64,000 nucleotides of DNA from JAFDVL01 sp963794955. Its GTDB lineage: Bacteria; Acidobacteriota; Blastocatellia; RBC074. A model generated the notes under the pieces. That model worked only from the letters and a program-made list of their open reading frames with translations. It was not told the DNA's origin and searched no databases. Positions 42,544 to 52,227 of the stretch are shown here, in pieces. The stretch lies in NCBI GenBank assembly GCA_963794955.1, contig CAWCGF010000008.1, positions 62,001 to 126,000 of the forward strand. The letters are read 5' to 3'. Position 1 is the stretch's first letter; the number at the start of each line of letters is the position of its first letter. The position numbers and the translations under genes were made by a program.

Positions 42544-42612
42544 GGACGGTACGAGGAGCGGTAGCGGATTGGTTGGGGTTTCACCCGCTTGCTACTACTC
42601 GCCGTACCGTCC
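42544..42612. repeat. Long imperfect hairpin element (GGACGGTACG / CGTACCGTCC)
   Basis: GGACGGTACG at 42544-42553 is the exact reverse complement of CGTACCGTCC at 42603-42612. The arms continue inward imperfectly (AGGAGCGGTAGCGG against CCGCTTGCTACTACTCG) around a central GGTTGGGG loop. It follows the aminotransferase stop and could terminate it, but the size and sequence resemble a dispersed palindromic repeat. The rest of the gap up to 42818 shows no gene or clear signal beyond a possible TTGACT -35 element near 42647. Confidence 0.6.
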
Positions 42613-42818
42613 CAATGTTACCCGCGGGCATTAGCCTGAAAATAGTTGACTTCCGCTTTCCTGCCCCCGTAAACTTCACCTGCGAGTTTCCTCTGACTCT
42701 GCCACTCGCAAGAAATTTATCAGCATCTTATCCTGCGTCGCGCACCCCGATTCCAATGCAGGTTTGAGATAAAGCCAAAACCTTTTGCCTCGCAACAACC
42801 ACAAGTTACGTCCTTTGT

Positions 42819-45800
42819 ATGAAAAACTCTCACCGTTGGTTCTGCGCACTTTTCGTTGTTATTAGTTTGGTGGTCGTTGGGTGGGTGATCACAAAGCAAA
42901 CCAGGAAATCTTCTTCTGTTCATGTTCCTGCTCGCCCGGAAACTGCTGTTGCCCACCCCTTGTCTGCGACGGAGGCACAACCCTCGCGCGCAAGCCGCCG
43001 CCCGAAAGCCATCGCTTCGCCTTCTCCGATCTCTAGTGTTCAATCTCCTCTCCCCCCAGCCAAGCCGCAGCCGACAAGTTCCCTGCTCTCTGCTCAAGTC
43101 GCGGAAAAGCTGAAAGAAGAGTTAAGCGAAAAACCGGGCTACGATCAGCCGGACGAAGCGATTGATTACTATCGGCGCAAACGTTTACCGCCGGGCGAAC
43201 AGGAAATCCCGGTCGAGAAGTACCTCGTCGCTAAAGCGCAAATGGATGCGATGCCGCAATATTCGACGGCGCAAAATCGCTTCTTGCCTTCGCGTAATGA
43301 ATTGAAAGCGAGTCGCACCGAAGCCACGACAGAAGCCCTCGGCACCTGGACGCCGCTTGGCCCCGGCAACATTGGCGGACGTACCCGCGCGTTGTTGATT
43401 CATCCGACGAATCCCCAGGTGATGTATGCCGCTGGCGTGGCTGGTGGCGTGTGGAAGACGACGAATGCTGGTGCCCTGTGGCAACCGCTGACCGATCTGA
43501 TGGCAAATATCGCCGTGTCTTGTCTGGCCTTTGATCCGAGCAATCCGAACGTGATTTACGCGGGCACAGGCGAAGGCTTTTTCAATGGCGATGCCGTGCG
43601 GGGCGCAGGGATTTTTCGCACGACCGACGGCGGCACAAATTGGACACCGCTTTCTGCTACAGGAACCTCAGATTTTTACTACGTCAATGACCTCGTGGTG
43701 AGCAATGCTAATCCGCAGCATTTATATGCAGGCACGCGCACAGGCGTGTGGCGTTCGTTGGATGGCGGCGCAACGTGGAGCAAGGTGCTGAACTATACCG
43801 ATGGCTGCTTGGATTTGGTCATCCGTACGGATCAAACAACGGATTATCTGTTCGCCTCGTGCGGCACGTTTGCTGGTGCCGAAATCTTTCGCAATACGGA
43901 TGCCGGTGGCGCAGGCACGTGGACTTCGGTGCAAAAGGAAACCGGTATGGGTAGAACCTCGCTCGCGCTTGCACCGAGCAATCAAAATGTCATCTACGCC
44001 CTTTCCGCCAGCACGCTGACCGGCACCTTCCGCAATGGTCTGTATGCGGTGTTTCGCTCCACGAACAGCGGCGAGGCAGGCACGTGGACGGCGCAAGTGC
44101 GCAACAACAATCCGCTCAAACTCAACACGATTCTGCTCACGAATCCGCTTGGTTCGTTTCGCTCAGAATGCGGCCTCGGAGCGAACAGTTTTTCCAATCA
44201 AGGCTGGTACGACAATGTGATTGCGGTTGATCCGCTGGATGCCAACCGCGTGTGGGTCGGCGGCATAGATTTATTTCGCTCGGACGATGGCGGCGCGAAT
44301 TGGGGCCTCGCGTCGTACTGGTGGCCAGAACCGAACGTGCCGCAATATGCGCACGCCGATCAGCACATTATCGTCTTTCACCCGCAGTACAATGGCACAA
44401 CCAATAAGCAAATGTTCATCGGCAACGACGGCGGCATCTTTCGCACGGATGATGCCCGCGCCTCGGTTGTCGCAGGCGTTACCGCACCCTGCAATCCAGC
44501 GGCAAGCGGCGTGCGCTGGACGGCGTTGAATAACAACTATGGCGTGACGCAGTTCTATCACGGGGCAGTTTTCCCGGATGGCAAAAGCTATTTTGGCGGG
44601 ACGCAGGATAACGGGACGTTGTTGGGAACAGATGCGAATGGTGTGAATGGCTGGCGCGAAATTTTGGGCGGCGATGGCGGCTATGTGGCGATTGATCCGA
44701 CGAATCCACAGGTGTTATATGTTTCAACGCCCGGCGGGAACTTCAGAAAGTCAACCGATGGCGGACGTACGTTCGGGCAAGTCAGTTGGGGTGCCGATGG
44801 GACGACGCTGTTCATTACTCCTTTGGGCATAGACCCCAGCGATTCGCAGCGGCTGTGGACGGGCGGCAATGTTCTGCGCCGTTCACTCAATGGCGGCGCG
44901 AATTGGGGCATTGCCAGTTATTTGTCTGGGTCTTTGAGCACGATTGCAGTAGCGCCCTCGAACGCTAATCAAGTGTTAGCAGGAACTTCGGTCGGCTACA
45001 TTCATTGGACGAAGGCCGCCTTGACGACCGGGTTTAGCGGGCAGAGTTGGCAAAGTACTTACCCACGTGGCGGATTTGTTTCCTCGTTGACGTTTGATCC
45101 CTTCAATAAAGATATTGCCTACGCCACATATTCCACGTTTGATGGCAAGCACGTCTGGCGTTCAGACAATGCAGGCGTGAGTTGGACAGCGATTGATGGC
45201 GACGGGCCGGAAGCTTTGCCGAATATTCCGGTTCATTGTTTGATTGTTGATCCCAACAATACGGCGCGGCTGTATGTCGGCACAGATTTAGGAGTATTTG
45301 CTTCACTGAATGGGGGCAGAACATGGGCGGTCGAAAATGCGGGGTTTGCCAATGTGCCGGTGGAATCGCTGGCCTTGCATACGGTGAGCGGCCTGACAAA
45401 TTTGCACGCCTTCACGTATGGGCGCGGCGTGTGGCGAGTGATGGCGAGCAATGCTACGTGCAGCTACGCGCTTTCCGTTACGGGCCAACGCCTGACTGCT
45501 GATGGCGGAACACGCGGCGTGCAATTGAACGTGCCTGGCGGGTGCAATTGGAATGCCGTCAGCAATGCGGATTGGATCACATTGACTGCGGGCAATAGCG
45601 GAAGCGGTAACGGAACAATCAACTACTATGTCGCGTCGAACAATTCCCCAACGGCACGCTTTGGCACGATCAGCGTTGCCAACAAAACGTTGCTTGTAGA
45701 GCAGGAAGGCAGAACTGATACCGAACCGCCGACGCTCAAAATCACTTCGCCGACCACCGCCAGCAGTTATCGCACTAGCAACGCCACATTGGTCATTAGT

Positions 45801-48800
45801 GGGACGGCCACGGACAGTTCTGGCATTGCTTCATTATCGTGGAGCAATGATCGCGGTAACAGTAATTCGTTATCCGTAACCAGCCCCTGGCAGGCGAGCG
45901 ATTTGGGCTTGGTCATTGGCAAAAACACGATCACATTTACTGCGCGGGATCAGGCGGGCAACAGCAGTCGCGCCCAGGTCACGATTGATCTCGTGCCGGA
46001 CTATGCCATCGCCACGCTGGCTGGCGGCGGCATTTCGCCTGTGGGCGCGGATGGTTTGGCGAAAGATGCGCGCTTTAATGAAGTCACGAATCTGGTCGTA
46101 GATGACAACGGCAATGTGTACGTGACGGATGCGGGCGATCATCGTGTGCGGAAGATCACGCCGGACGGCAACATCAGCACCATTGCGGGGACAGGCGTCG
46201 CCGGATTTAGTGGCGATGGTGGCCCGGCCCTGGCGGCCATGCTGAACGCTCCTTACGCGGTCGCCTTCGACAAGTCCGGCAACCTCTACGTTTCGGATTA
46301 CAACAATTACCGCATCCGCAAAATCACGCCCGACGGTATCATCAGCACCGTTGTGGGCAGCGGCGTGCGCGGCACAGGCGGCGACACCAACGCGAATATC
46401 GGCGAAGGCGTTCCCGCATTGCAGGCCAAGCTGTTTGGCGTGGTTAACTTGACCCTTGATAACCAAGGGAATCTGTATTTCGCCGACAATTGGCGCGTGC
46501 GCCGCGTCAGTGCCAGTGATGGTTTGATTCGAACTTACGCCGGAACAGGACAGAACGGCCCGGTCAGCGGGGATGGCGGAAAAGCTACCGCTGCCGTTTT
46601 GTGGGCGGTGCAGGATCTGGAGATAGACGATAACGGTAATCTGTACACCGCAGAAATCTTTTTTATGCGGAAGATAGACAGCAACGGGATTATCAATCGC
46701 TATGTCGGAAACGGGTTTTACAACAACGGCGGGATTTGCGATCCGTACTTGCCAGGAGCAGATGGGGCGAATACTTGTATCACGTTAACTTCTCTTGCCC
46801 GCGATCCGAGTGGGCATCTCGTTTTTGCCGATCATCGTTTGCTCTCACGCCTGGACAGTGCCGGTCGTTTGTATCCGTTGGCAGGGCGCGGCAATGCTAA
46901 TATCAACTTTTATAATTTGCGGGCACTCGCGGTAGACAAGGCCGGAACGATTTATTATCTGGATGATAACCGTGTGCGGAAATTGATTCCGACTGCTTCG
47001 GATTCAATCAGCCCGCAACTGGAAATTACAGAACCGACGACCAATTGGACGACCACTGCGCAATATCTGACGATCAAAGGAACAGCGTCAGACAATGTTG
47101 GGATTGCGCAACTCGGCTGGAAAAATGAGCGGACTGGCAGCGGGTCTTCTTTCAATCAAACCTCGTCCACCTGGCAATTGCTTAGTATCTGGCTGCTGCC
47201 GGGGCCGAATCCCATTTCGGTGACAGTGTGGGATGCGGTGGGTAATGCCACAACCAAATCGGTAACAGTTGTCTACGATGTGCCCAGCACACTAAATACC
47301 GTGGTCGGCCCACGTTCGCAGGGACTCAATTTAGAAAGCGGCTCCGGGTTAACGGTGCAACTCAATACGCCGGAAACCGTAACGACCGATGCGGCTGGAA
47401 ATCTGTACATCTCCGACCGGGGCAATCATTGCATTCGCAAAGTCACACGCGCTGGCCTGATTAGTACCGTCGCAGGCAGCGGGCAACTTGGTTCGAGCGG
47501 CGACGGTAGTTTGGCGACTAGTGCCTCAATGAATCAGCCGAATGGCGTAGCGGTTGACAATTCCGGCAATCTCTACCTTTCCGACACCAACAATCATCGC
47601 ATTCGCAAGGTCAATGCCGCAGGTATTATAACGACGATTGCAGGCACTGGTATAAGCGGGTTCGATGGCGATGGCAGCGGGGCGACACAGGCGTTACTGA
47701 ATACGCCCGTGGGCATCACGTTGGATAACAAGGGCAATTTGCTGATTGCCGATGCGGGCAATCATCGCATTCGTCGGCTCAATCTTAGCACGGGCATTAT
47801 TACGACCATCGCAGGCAATGGCTACGGATTTGGCGGCGACGGTGGGCAGGCGACGCAAGCGCAACTGAATTTCCCGACCAGTGTAACGCAGGATCAGAGC
47901 GGCAATCTTTACATCTCGGACACGCTCAATCATCAAGTGCGCAAGGTCACAGCGGCAGGCATTATCTCGCGCTTTGCTGGCACCGGGAGTAGCGGGTTCA
48001 GCGGCGATGGTGGGCAAGCCAACTTGGCACAATTCAATGCGCCGGGCGGTTTGACGGTGGATGGCGCAGGCAATTTATATGTCACTGATCAGAACAATAA
48101 TCGCGTGCGCAAAATCGCGCCGGACGGCGTCATCACTACTGCGGTAGGCAATGGCAACAAGCAATCGGCCACGGATGAAGGCGGCACGGCGCTCAACGCT
48201 TCGCTCAATGCTCCGGCGGGCGTGGCGGTGGATGGCGTGGGCAATCTCTTCATTGCTGACACGAATAATCACCGCGTCGTCGTCGTCGCGGCGTATCAAG
48301 CGGCAACCACCGTCAATGGAGCCAGCTTTGCCACACAGCAACCGGTTGCCGCCGAAGCCATTGTCTCCGTCTTTGGCGCGAATCTGGCGACACGCGAGCA
48401 GGGCGCAACTCAACTGCCGCTGCCGACCGAGCTTGCAGGCACTTCGGTCAAAGTCCGTGACAGCCTCGGCATCGAACGACTTGCGCCCCTGTTTTATGTG
48501 GGCAAGCTGCAAGTAAACTATCAAATCCCGGCAGGCACAGCAGCAGGCTACGCCACCGTCACGATCACAAATGGCAACGGCGAAATCTTTACCAGTGCGA
48601 TGAACGTGACAGGCGTAACACCAGGACTATTTGCGGCGAATCAAACTGGCAGCGGCGCGGCAGCGGCTTCATTGTTGTTTGTGACGGGCGCGAATCGTCG
48701 TACAGAAAACAATGTCATGTGCAATGCGCAGGGGCAGAATTGTGTGGCGCGGCAGATCGATTTGAACTCCGCCGCCGAAGTGTATTTGGAACTTTATGGC

Positions 48801-49016
48801 ACAGGCATTCGCAATAACACTGGTCTGGCAAATGTCACGGTGACGGTAGGCGGAGTAGCGGTGCCGGTGCTCTATGCCAATAAACAGCCAGAGTTCATCG
48901 GACTTGATCAAGTCAACGTGCAATTACCGCGCAGCCTCGCCGGGCGTGGTGAGGTGGAGGTTGTCCTCACGGTGGATGGCAAAGCCTCGAATACCGTCCG
49001 GGTTTATATTCAATAG
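42819..49016 (+). CDS. Giant secreted mosaic protein: BNR/sortilin propeller, BACON, NHL repeats, TIGR03437-like end
   Basis: 2065 residues. An N-terminal membrane segment (about 8-24) anchors or directs export. A Pro/Ser-rich spacer leads to a VPS10/BNR propeller at about 173-870 with repeated DGGxxW-type Asp boxes (GGVWKTTNAGALWQPLTDL, SLDGGATWSKVL). A BACON-like domain follows at about 881-965 (CNWNAVSNADWITL). Ig-like units at about 969 and 1400 (SPTTASSYRTSNATLVISGT) alternate with two NHL blocks at about 1061-1385 and 1491-1815 (GNLYVSDYNNYRIRKITPDG). The end (about 1827-2065: VNGASFATQQPVAAEAIVSV and VFGANLA) is the Acidobacteria-type TIGR03437-like domain. Likely a cell-surface adhesion, matrix or glycan-interacting protein; no catalytic site is recognised. 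Confidence 0.92.
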   Translation: MKNSHRWFCALFVVISLVVVGWVITKQTRKSSSVHVPARPETAVAHPLSATEAQPSRASRRPKAIASPSPISSVQSPLPPAKPQPTSSLLSAQVAEKLKEELSEKPGYDQPDEAIDYYRRKRLPPGEQEIPVEKYLVAKAQMDAMPQYSTAQNRFLPSRNELKASRTEATTEALGTWTPLGPGNIGGRTRALLIHPTNPQVMYAAGVAGGVWKTTNAGALWQPLTDLMANIAVSCLAFDPSNPNVIYAGTGEGFFNGDAVRGAGIFRTTDGGTNWTPLSATGTSDFYYVNDLVVSNANPQHLYAGTRTGVWRSLDGGATWSKVLNYTDGCLDLVIRTDQTTDYLFASCGTFAGAEIFRNTDAGGAGTWTSVQKETGMGRTSLALAPSNQNVIYALSASTLTGTFRNGLYAVFRSTNSGEAGTWTAQVRNNNPLKLNTILLTNPLGSFRSECGLGANSFSNQGWYDNVIAVDPLDANRVWVGGIDLFRSDDGGANWGLASYWWPEPNVPQYAHADQHIIVFHPQYNGTTNKQMFIGNDGGIFRTDDARASVVAGVTAPCNPAASGVRWTALNNNYGVTQFYHGAVFPDGKSYFGGTQDNGTLLGTDANGVNGWREILGGDGGYVAIDPTNPQVLYVSTPGGNFRKSTDGGRTFGQVSWGADGTTLFITPLGIDPSDSQRLWTGGNVLRRSLNGGANWGIASYLSGSLSTIAVAPSNANQVLAGTSVGYIHWTKAALTTGFSGQSWQSTYPRGGFVSSLTFDPFNKDIAYATYSTFDGKHVWRSDNAGVSWTAIDGDGPEALPNIPVHCLIVDPNNTARLYVGTDLGVFASLNGGRTWAVENAGFANVPVESLALHTVSGLTNLHAFTYGRGVWRVMASNATCSYALSVTGQRLTADGGTRGVQLNVPGGCNWNAVSNADWITLTAGNSGSGNGTINYYVASNNSPTARFGTISVANKTLLVEQEGRTDTEPPTLKITSPTTASSYRTSNATLVISGTATDSSGIASLSWSNDRGNSNSLSVTSPWQASDLGLVIGKNTITFTARDQAGNSSRAQVTIDLVPDYAIATLAGGGISPVGADGLAKDARFNEVTNLVVDDNGNVYVTDAGDHRVRKITPDGNISTIAGTGVAGFSGDGGPALAAMLNAPYAVAFDKSGNLYVSDYNNYRIRKITPDGIISTVVGSGVRGTGGDTNANIGEGVPALQAKLFGVVNLTLDNQGNLYFADNWRVRRVSASDGLIRTYAGTGQNGPVSGDGGKATAAVLWAVQDLEIDDNGNLYTAEIFFMRKIDSNGIINRYVGNGFYNNGGICDPYLPGADGANTCITLTSLARDPSGHLVFADHRLLSRLDSAGRLYPLAGRGNANINFYNLRALAVDKAGTIYYLDDNRVRKLIPTASDSISPQLEITEPTTNWTTTAQYLTIKGTASDNVGIAQLGWKNERTGSGSSFNQTSSTWQLLSIWLLPGPNPISVTVWDAVGNATTKSVTVVYDVPSTLNTVVGPRSQGLNLESGSGLTVQLNTPETVTTDAAGNLYISDRGNHCIRKVTRAGLISTVAGSGQLGSSGDGSLATSASMNQPNGVAVDNSGNLYLSDTNNHRIRKVNAAGIITTIAGTGISGFDGDGSGATQALLNTPVGITLDNKGNLLIADAGNHRIRRLNLSTGIITTIAGNGYGFGGDGGQATQAQLNFPTSVTQDQSGNLYISDTLNHQVRKVTAAGIISRFAGTGSSGFSGDGGQANLAQFNAPGGLTVDGAGNLYVTDQNNNRVRKIAPDGVITTAVGNGNKQSATDEGGTALNASLNAPAGVAVDGVGNLFIADTNNHRVVVVAAYQAATTVNGASFATQQPVAAEAIVSVFGANLATREQGATQLPLPTELAGTSVKVRDSLGIERLAPLFYVGKLQVNYQIPAGTAAGYATVTITNGNGEIFTSAMNVTGVTPGLFAANQTGSGAAAASLLFVTGANRRTENNVMCNAQGQNCVARQIDLNSAAEVYLELYGTGIRNNTGLANVTVTVGGVAVPVLYANKQPEFIGLDQVNVQLPRSLAGRGEVEVVLTVDGKASNTVRVYIQ

Positions 49017-49045
49017 TCGGGCGGCCTAGTTGCCTCCTTGCCGAG

Positions 49046-50092
49046 CTATTTCTTGGTGGGCTTTGAGGCGGCTTTGGGCGATGCGCTAGTGGTTGGGGCC
49101 GCCGCCGCTTTGCCGAGCAATTGATTCATTTTATCCATGTACTCCTGCACATTACTTTGCTGCACCACCAGTGCTGGAATGAGGATTTTTTTGTTCTCAG
49201 GGATTTCTGACTTGTCGCCCTGCAACAGTTTGGCCAGTACGTGAATTGACCGATAGCCGATCTCATAAGGCTGTTGGGTCACGGTGGCGAAGATCGCGCC
49301 TTCCTTAATGCCTTCAAGCGTGTCTGTTTCTTCGTCAAAGCAAACGATTTTGATCTGGCCTACTTTCTTAGCTCTTTTTACCGCCGTGAGAATGGCCGGG
49401 CCATTGTAAGACCAGAGTCCGACCATACCGGCTAGGTCGGGATGTTTCTGGACGGCGTCAATGGCATTTTCCTCTGCTTTGATCGGATTCGCTTCATCGG
49501 TCATTAAGTCAATAATTTCGACCTTCGAACCTTGCAACGCAGCCTTCAGCCCTTCGTATTTTTCTTTCGCATTCTCTAGTTCCGCCCGCCCAACAAACAC
49601 CATAATTTTGCCGCCTTGTGGCAGCGCCTTTTTGACTAATTCTCCTGCCTGTTGCCCGGCGGTGTGCGTATCAACGCCGACGTATGCGATGCGGTCACTA
49701 TCCGGCGCATCGCTATTTTGCGTAATGAACACGACATTCTTGGCCATTTCATTAATTCGTTTTTTTTGGGCTGTAGGATCAATGGGGCTGACGGCCATGG
49801 CCGCGACGCGATCTTTCATCGAGGCCTCCATCATCACCGCTTCTTGATCCTTGGCTGTGCCGGTATAAGGCGTCTTGACGAGGACTTCGACATTGTCCAA
49901 TTCTGCATCCGCCTTTTCGGCACCTTTGCGCACCATTTGCCAGTAATCGGAAGCCGTATTGCCGATGAGTGCAACTTTTTTCTTCGTATTGGTTGGCGCT
50001 TGGGGCGCAGGTGAAGAACAACTACCAGTCAGTACAACCGCCAGCAACAACAGGCCCAGCACTTTACATTGAGAAACTTTTGCCATAATCAT
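49046..50092 (-). CDS. Sugar ABC transporter substrate-binding lipoprotein (Peripla_BP_4)
   Basis: 348 residues, or 346 from the ATG at 50086; AGAGG precedes both. The lipobox is in VLGLLLLAVVLTGSCSSPAP, with the modified Cys at LTGSC. The mature part has the RbsB-like fold: KKVALIGNTASDYWQMVRKG, YVGVDTHTAGQQAGELV, IMVFVGRAELENAKEKYEGL and KIVCFDEETDTLEGI. A Thr/Pro/Lys-rich tail (AAPTTSASPKAASKPTKK) is added. It binds a sugar or similar solute at the membrane; the ATPase and permease are not next to it. Converges on the giant mosaic gene with only 29 bp between the stops. Confidence 0.92.
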   Translation of the reverse strand: MIMAKVSQCKVLGLLLLAVVLTGSCSSPAPQAPTNTKKKVALIGNTASDYWQMVRKGAEKADAELDNVEVLVKTPYTGTAKDQEAVMMEASMKDRVAAMAVSPIDPTAQKKRINEMAKNVVFITQNSDAPDSDRIAYVGVDTHTAGQQAGELVKKALPQGGKIMVFVGRAELENAKEKYEGLKAALQGSKVEIIDLMTDEANPIKAEENAIDAVQKHPDLAGMVGLWSYNGPAILTAVKRAKKVGQIKIVCFDEETDTLEGIKEGAIFATVTQQPYEIGYRSIHVLAKLLQGDKSEIPENKKILIPALVVQQSNVQEYMDKMNQLLGKAAAAPTTSASPKAASKPTKK

Positions 50093-50255
50093 AACCCTCT
50101 CGTATAAAAGTCAGGCGCAGGCAGTGGGGCCGGACTGAAAGATGTTACCAATAAATTTTGTGTTTACTGAAAGACACCCCCACTCTTTACTCCTAATTGA
50201 GGGGGAATGCAACGAAAAGCCCTGCTTCCGGCAAATGTCTGGCCTTACGATATAA

Positions 50256-50987
50256 TCAGTCCTGCTTCTTCTCTCCTGTCGCTTTTTCCAGATAAGTAAT
50301 TAACCGATCCGGCGTATCGGTCACGATCCCGTCCACCTCGCGGGCCACCATCCGGGCATAATCCGATTCGCTATTGGCGGTCCAGACGTAGAGTTTTTTG
50401 CCTTGTTGTTTGATCTTGCGCGCTAGGATGGCGGAACAGATTTTCACCTGCATACACAAGGTTTGATACTTATAATAGCGCAGTGCCCGCCAGGGAAATG
50501 CTTCGCGCCAACGGACACGTGGATTGAGACTGGGTGTGCCCAGGATTAAGCCGATTTCCATATCCGAAACGGTTTCGCCCAATTGTTTCATTAACTCCAA
50601 ATCGAAGGATGCGAGCAGGACTTCATCCTGGCAATTAAAAGCCCGCACGATGCGCAACGTTTCTGCGGCGGCCTGCGGTGCTTTGATTTCCAGATACAAT
50701 TGCACGCGACCGCGCGTTAATTCCAATGTTTCCTGCAAGGTTGGCACGCGCTCACCTTTGCCCGCATTGGCTTTTCTCACCTCTTCCAACGTCAGTTGTG
50801 ACACATGGCCTCGCGCATTCGTGGTGTGTCTGAGGTCGTCATCGTGAATGACGACGACGTGACCGTCGCGAGTAAGCTGTAAGTCCAATTCGATCATGTG
50901 GGCGCCCATCTCGATGGAACGGGCAAAGGCGCGTAGGGTATTTTCGGGTTCGACGGCGGAAGCGCCGCGATGTGCAATTACCAACAT
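50256..50987 (-). CDS. Glycerophosphodiester phosphodiesterase
   Basis: 243 residues from ATG 50987 (MLVIAHRGASAVEPENTLRA), where the HRGAS motif with the first catalytic His sits at the correct distance; a longer frame to 51050 adds non-homologous residues. GAHMIELDLQLTRDGHVVVI supplies the conserved Glu-Asp pair and the second His region; YLEIKAP carries the third acidic ligand. Hydrolyses glycerophosphodiesters to glycerol 3-phosphate. No signal peptide. Ends WTANSESDYARMVAREVDGI, the typical C-terminal barrel motif. Confidence 0.93.
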   Translation of the reverse strand: MLVIAHRGASAVEPENTLRAFARSIEMGAHMIELDLQLTRDGHVVVIHDDDLRHTTNARGHVSQLTLEEVRKANAGKGERVPTLQETLELTRGRVQLYLEIKAPQAAAETLRIVRAFNCQDEVLLASFDLELMKQLGETVSDMEIGLILGTPSLNPRVRWREAFPWRALRYYKYQTLCMQVKICSAILARKIKQQGKKLYVWTANSESDYARMVAREVDGIVTDTPDRLITYLEKATGEKKQD

Positions 50988-51129
50988 ACGTTTCTGTGAA
51001 TCTCCTCTTGTTCCTGGCGGGGCAATTCGGCATAATGGCGACGGCCTCAAAACTACTTCTACTTCACTGGTGGTTTGAGTCCCTCACACCCGGCACCCCC
51101 TCGATAGAATACCTGCAAGGAGCTTAGAC

Positions 51130-51900
51130 TTGGAAACCGACGTAGTGCAATCTCGAATTGAGCGTGAACGCGAATTTCATAACAAGGAATTTGCCGATAG
51201 CGAACGTGCCAAAATCAATAGCGTTTATTACATCACTCGCAGCAGCACCAGATGCTACGAAAATTTGCTGGACGCGCACGCCAACGGGAGCCATATCTTA
51301 GAATATGGTTGTGGCCCGAATAGCTATGCATTTTGGCTGGCGCAGCGTGGCGCACAAGTGATCGGGATTGATATTTCCGATACAGCTATTGAGCAAATGC
51401 GCGAGCGTTCCCAGCAGCGTCCTTTCCCGGAGCGCGTTTCCTTTCAGCGAATGAATGCGGAGGAATTGGAATTTCCCGACAATTCGTTTGACGTCATTTC
51501 CGGGCGCGCCATTTTACATCATCTCGACCTCGCCAAATCATTTGCCGAAATTGCCCGTACCCTGAAACACAATGGGCAAGCCTTTTTCGTTGAGCCGCTG
51601 GGTCACAATCCGATTATCAATGCCTACCGCAATCGCACGCCAGAACTGCGCACGGAAGATGAGCATCCGCTGATGACGCGTGATTTGCAGATGGCTGAGA
51701 AGTACTTTGGCAAAGTCGAAGCGCATTATTTTCACCTCGGCAGCTTGGCCGCAACGCCGTTTGTTGGGACGAAGATTTTTGATCCTGTACTGAAGACCTT
51801 GGAGGTGGCGGACAACGTGGTTTTCAAAGTTCTGCCCTTCTTACGCAAACACGCCTGGGCGGTAGTGCTGGTGTTTTCTCAGCCGTGTAAACAAGCGTAA
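51130..51900 (+). CDS. Class I SAM-dependent methyltransferase
   Basis: 256 residues from TTG 51130, with AAGGAG upstream at good spacing. Motif I reads ILEYGCGPNSYAFWLAQRGA, followed by VIGIDISDTAIEQMRER; motif IV FPDNSFDVISGRAILHHLDL is typical of the Methyltransf_11 family (UbiE/polyketide O-methyltransferase-like). A C-terminal cap contains YRNRTPELRTEDEHPLMTRD, seen in sugar or lipid methyltransferases. Substrate unknown. Confidence 0.88.
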   Translation: METDVVQSRIEREREFHNKEFADSERAKINSVYYITRSSTRCYENLLDAHANGSHILEYGCGPNSYAFWLAQRGAQVIGIDISDTAIEQMRERSQQRPFPERVSFQRMNAEELEFPDNSFDVISGRAILHHLDLAKSFAEIARTLKHNGQAFFVEPLGHNPIINAYRNRTPELRTEDEHPLMTRDLQMAEKYFGKVEAHYFHLGSLAATPFVGTKIFDPVLKTLEVADNVVFKVLPFLRKHAWAVVLVFSQPCKQA

Positions 51901-52163
51901 TGGATCAGCCGATTTTGTGGTCTTCCGTCAGGAAAACCGCGGTTTTGTGATAGTCAATAAAGTTAGCCTTATCCGCTGACGAAGCCTTCCAATGCGGTGT
52001 CTACCGCGCGATCGGCAACACTTCCAAATTATCGAACCAAACCTTCGCCATTCCCTGAAAATCACGTAGGCGTAGCAAGGACGGCTGGGCTGTCTGCACC
52101 CTCATTAGACGTGCCATAACACAAAGAGTGAAAACGAAATCTCAAGCGACGTTAGAACTTTAT
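51901..52163. other. Intergenic stretch upstream of feoB
   Basis: No gene, repeat or RNA signal is recognised in these 263 bp before the Fur-box-like palindrome. Short frames present here have no homology that I can see. The stretch likely contains the feoB promoter, but no confident -35/-10 pair was found. Confidence 0.4.
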
Positions 52164-52178
52164 TGAAAATGATTTTCA
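52164..52178. promoter_or_regulatory. Fur box-like 7-1-7 palindrome upstream of feoB
   Basis: TGAAAATGATTTTCA is a perfect 7-1-7 inverted repeat with the layout of the Fur box core TGATAATNATTATCA. It ends 49 bp before the FeoB start codon. Iron-responsive repression of feoB through Fur is the standard arrangement, so the sequence and context agree. Confidence 0.75.
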
Positions 52179-52227
52179 GTTTTGTTACTCTGACATTTGG
52201 CTCATCGTTTCTTCTCGCGCAAAACTT

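Noticed and set aside
42613..42818. Possible riboswitch or ncRNA in the leader of the giant mosaic gene
   Set aside because: No conserved riboswitch core or long-range pairing could be recognised by eye.
45870..46466. 198-codon minus-strand frame in the giant mosaic gene
   Set aside because: Arises from NHL repeat periodicity on the other strand.
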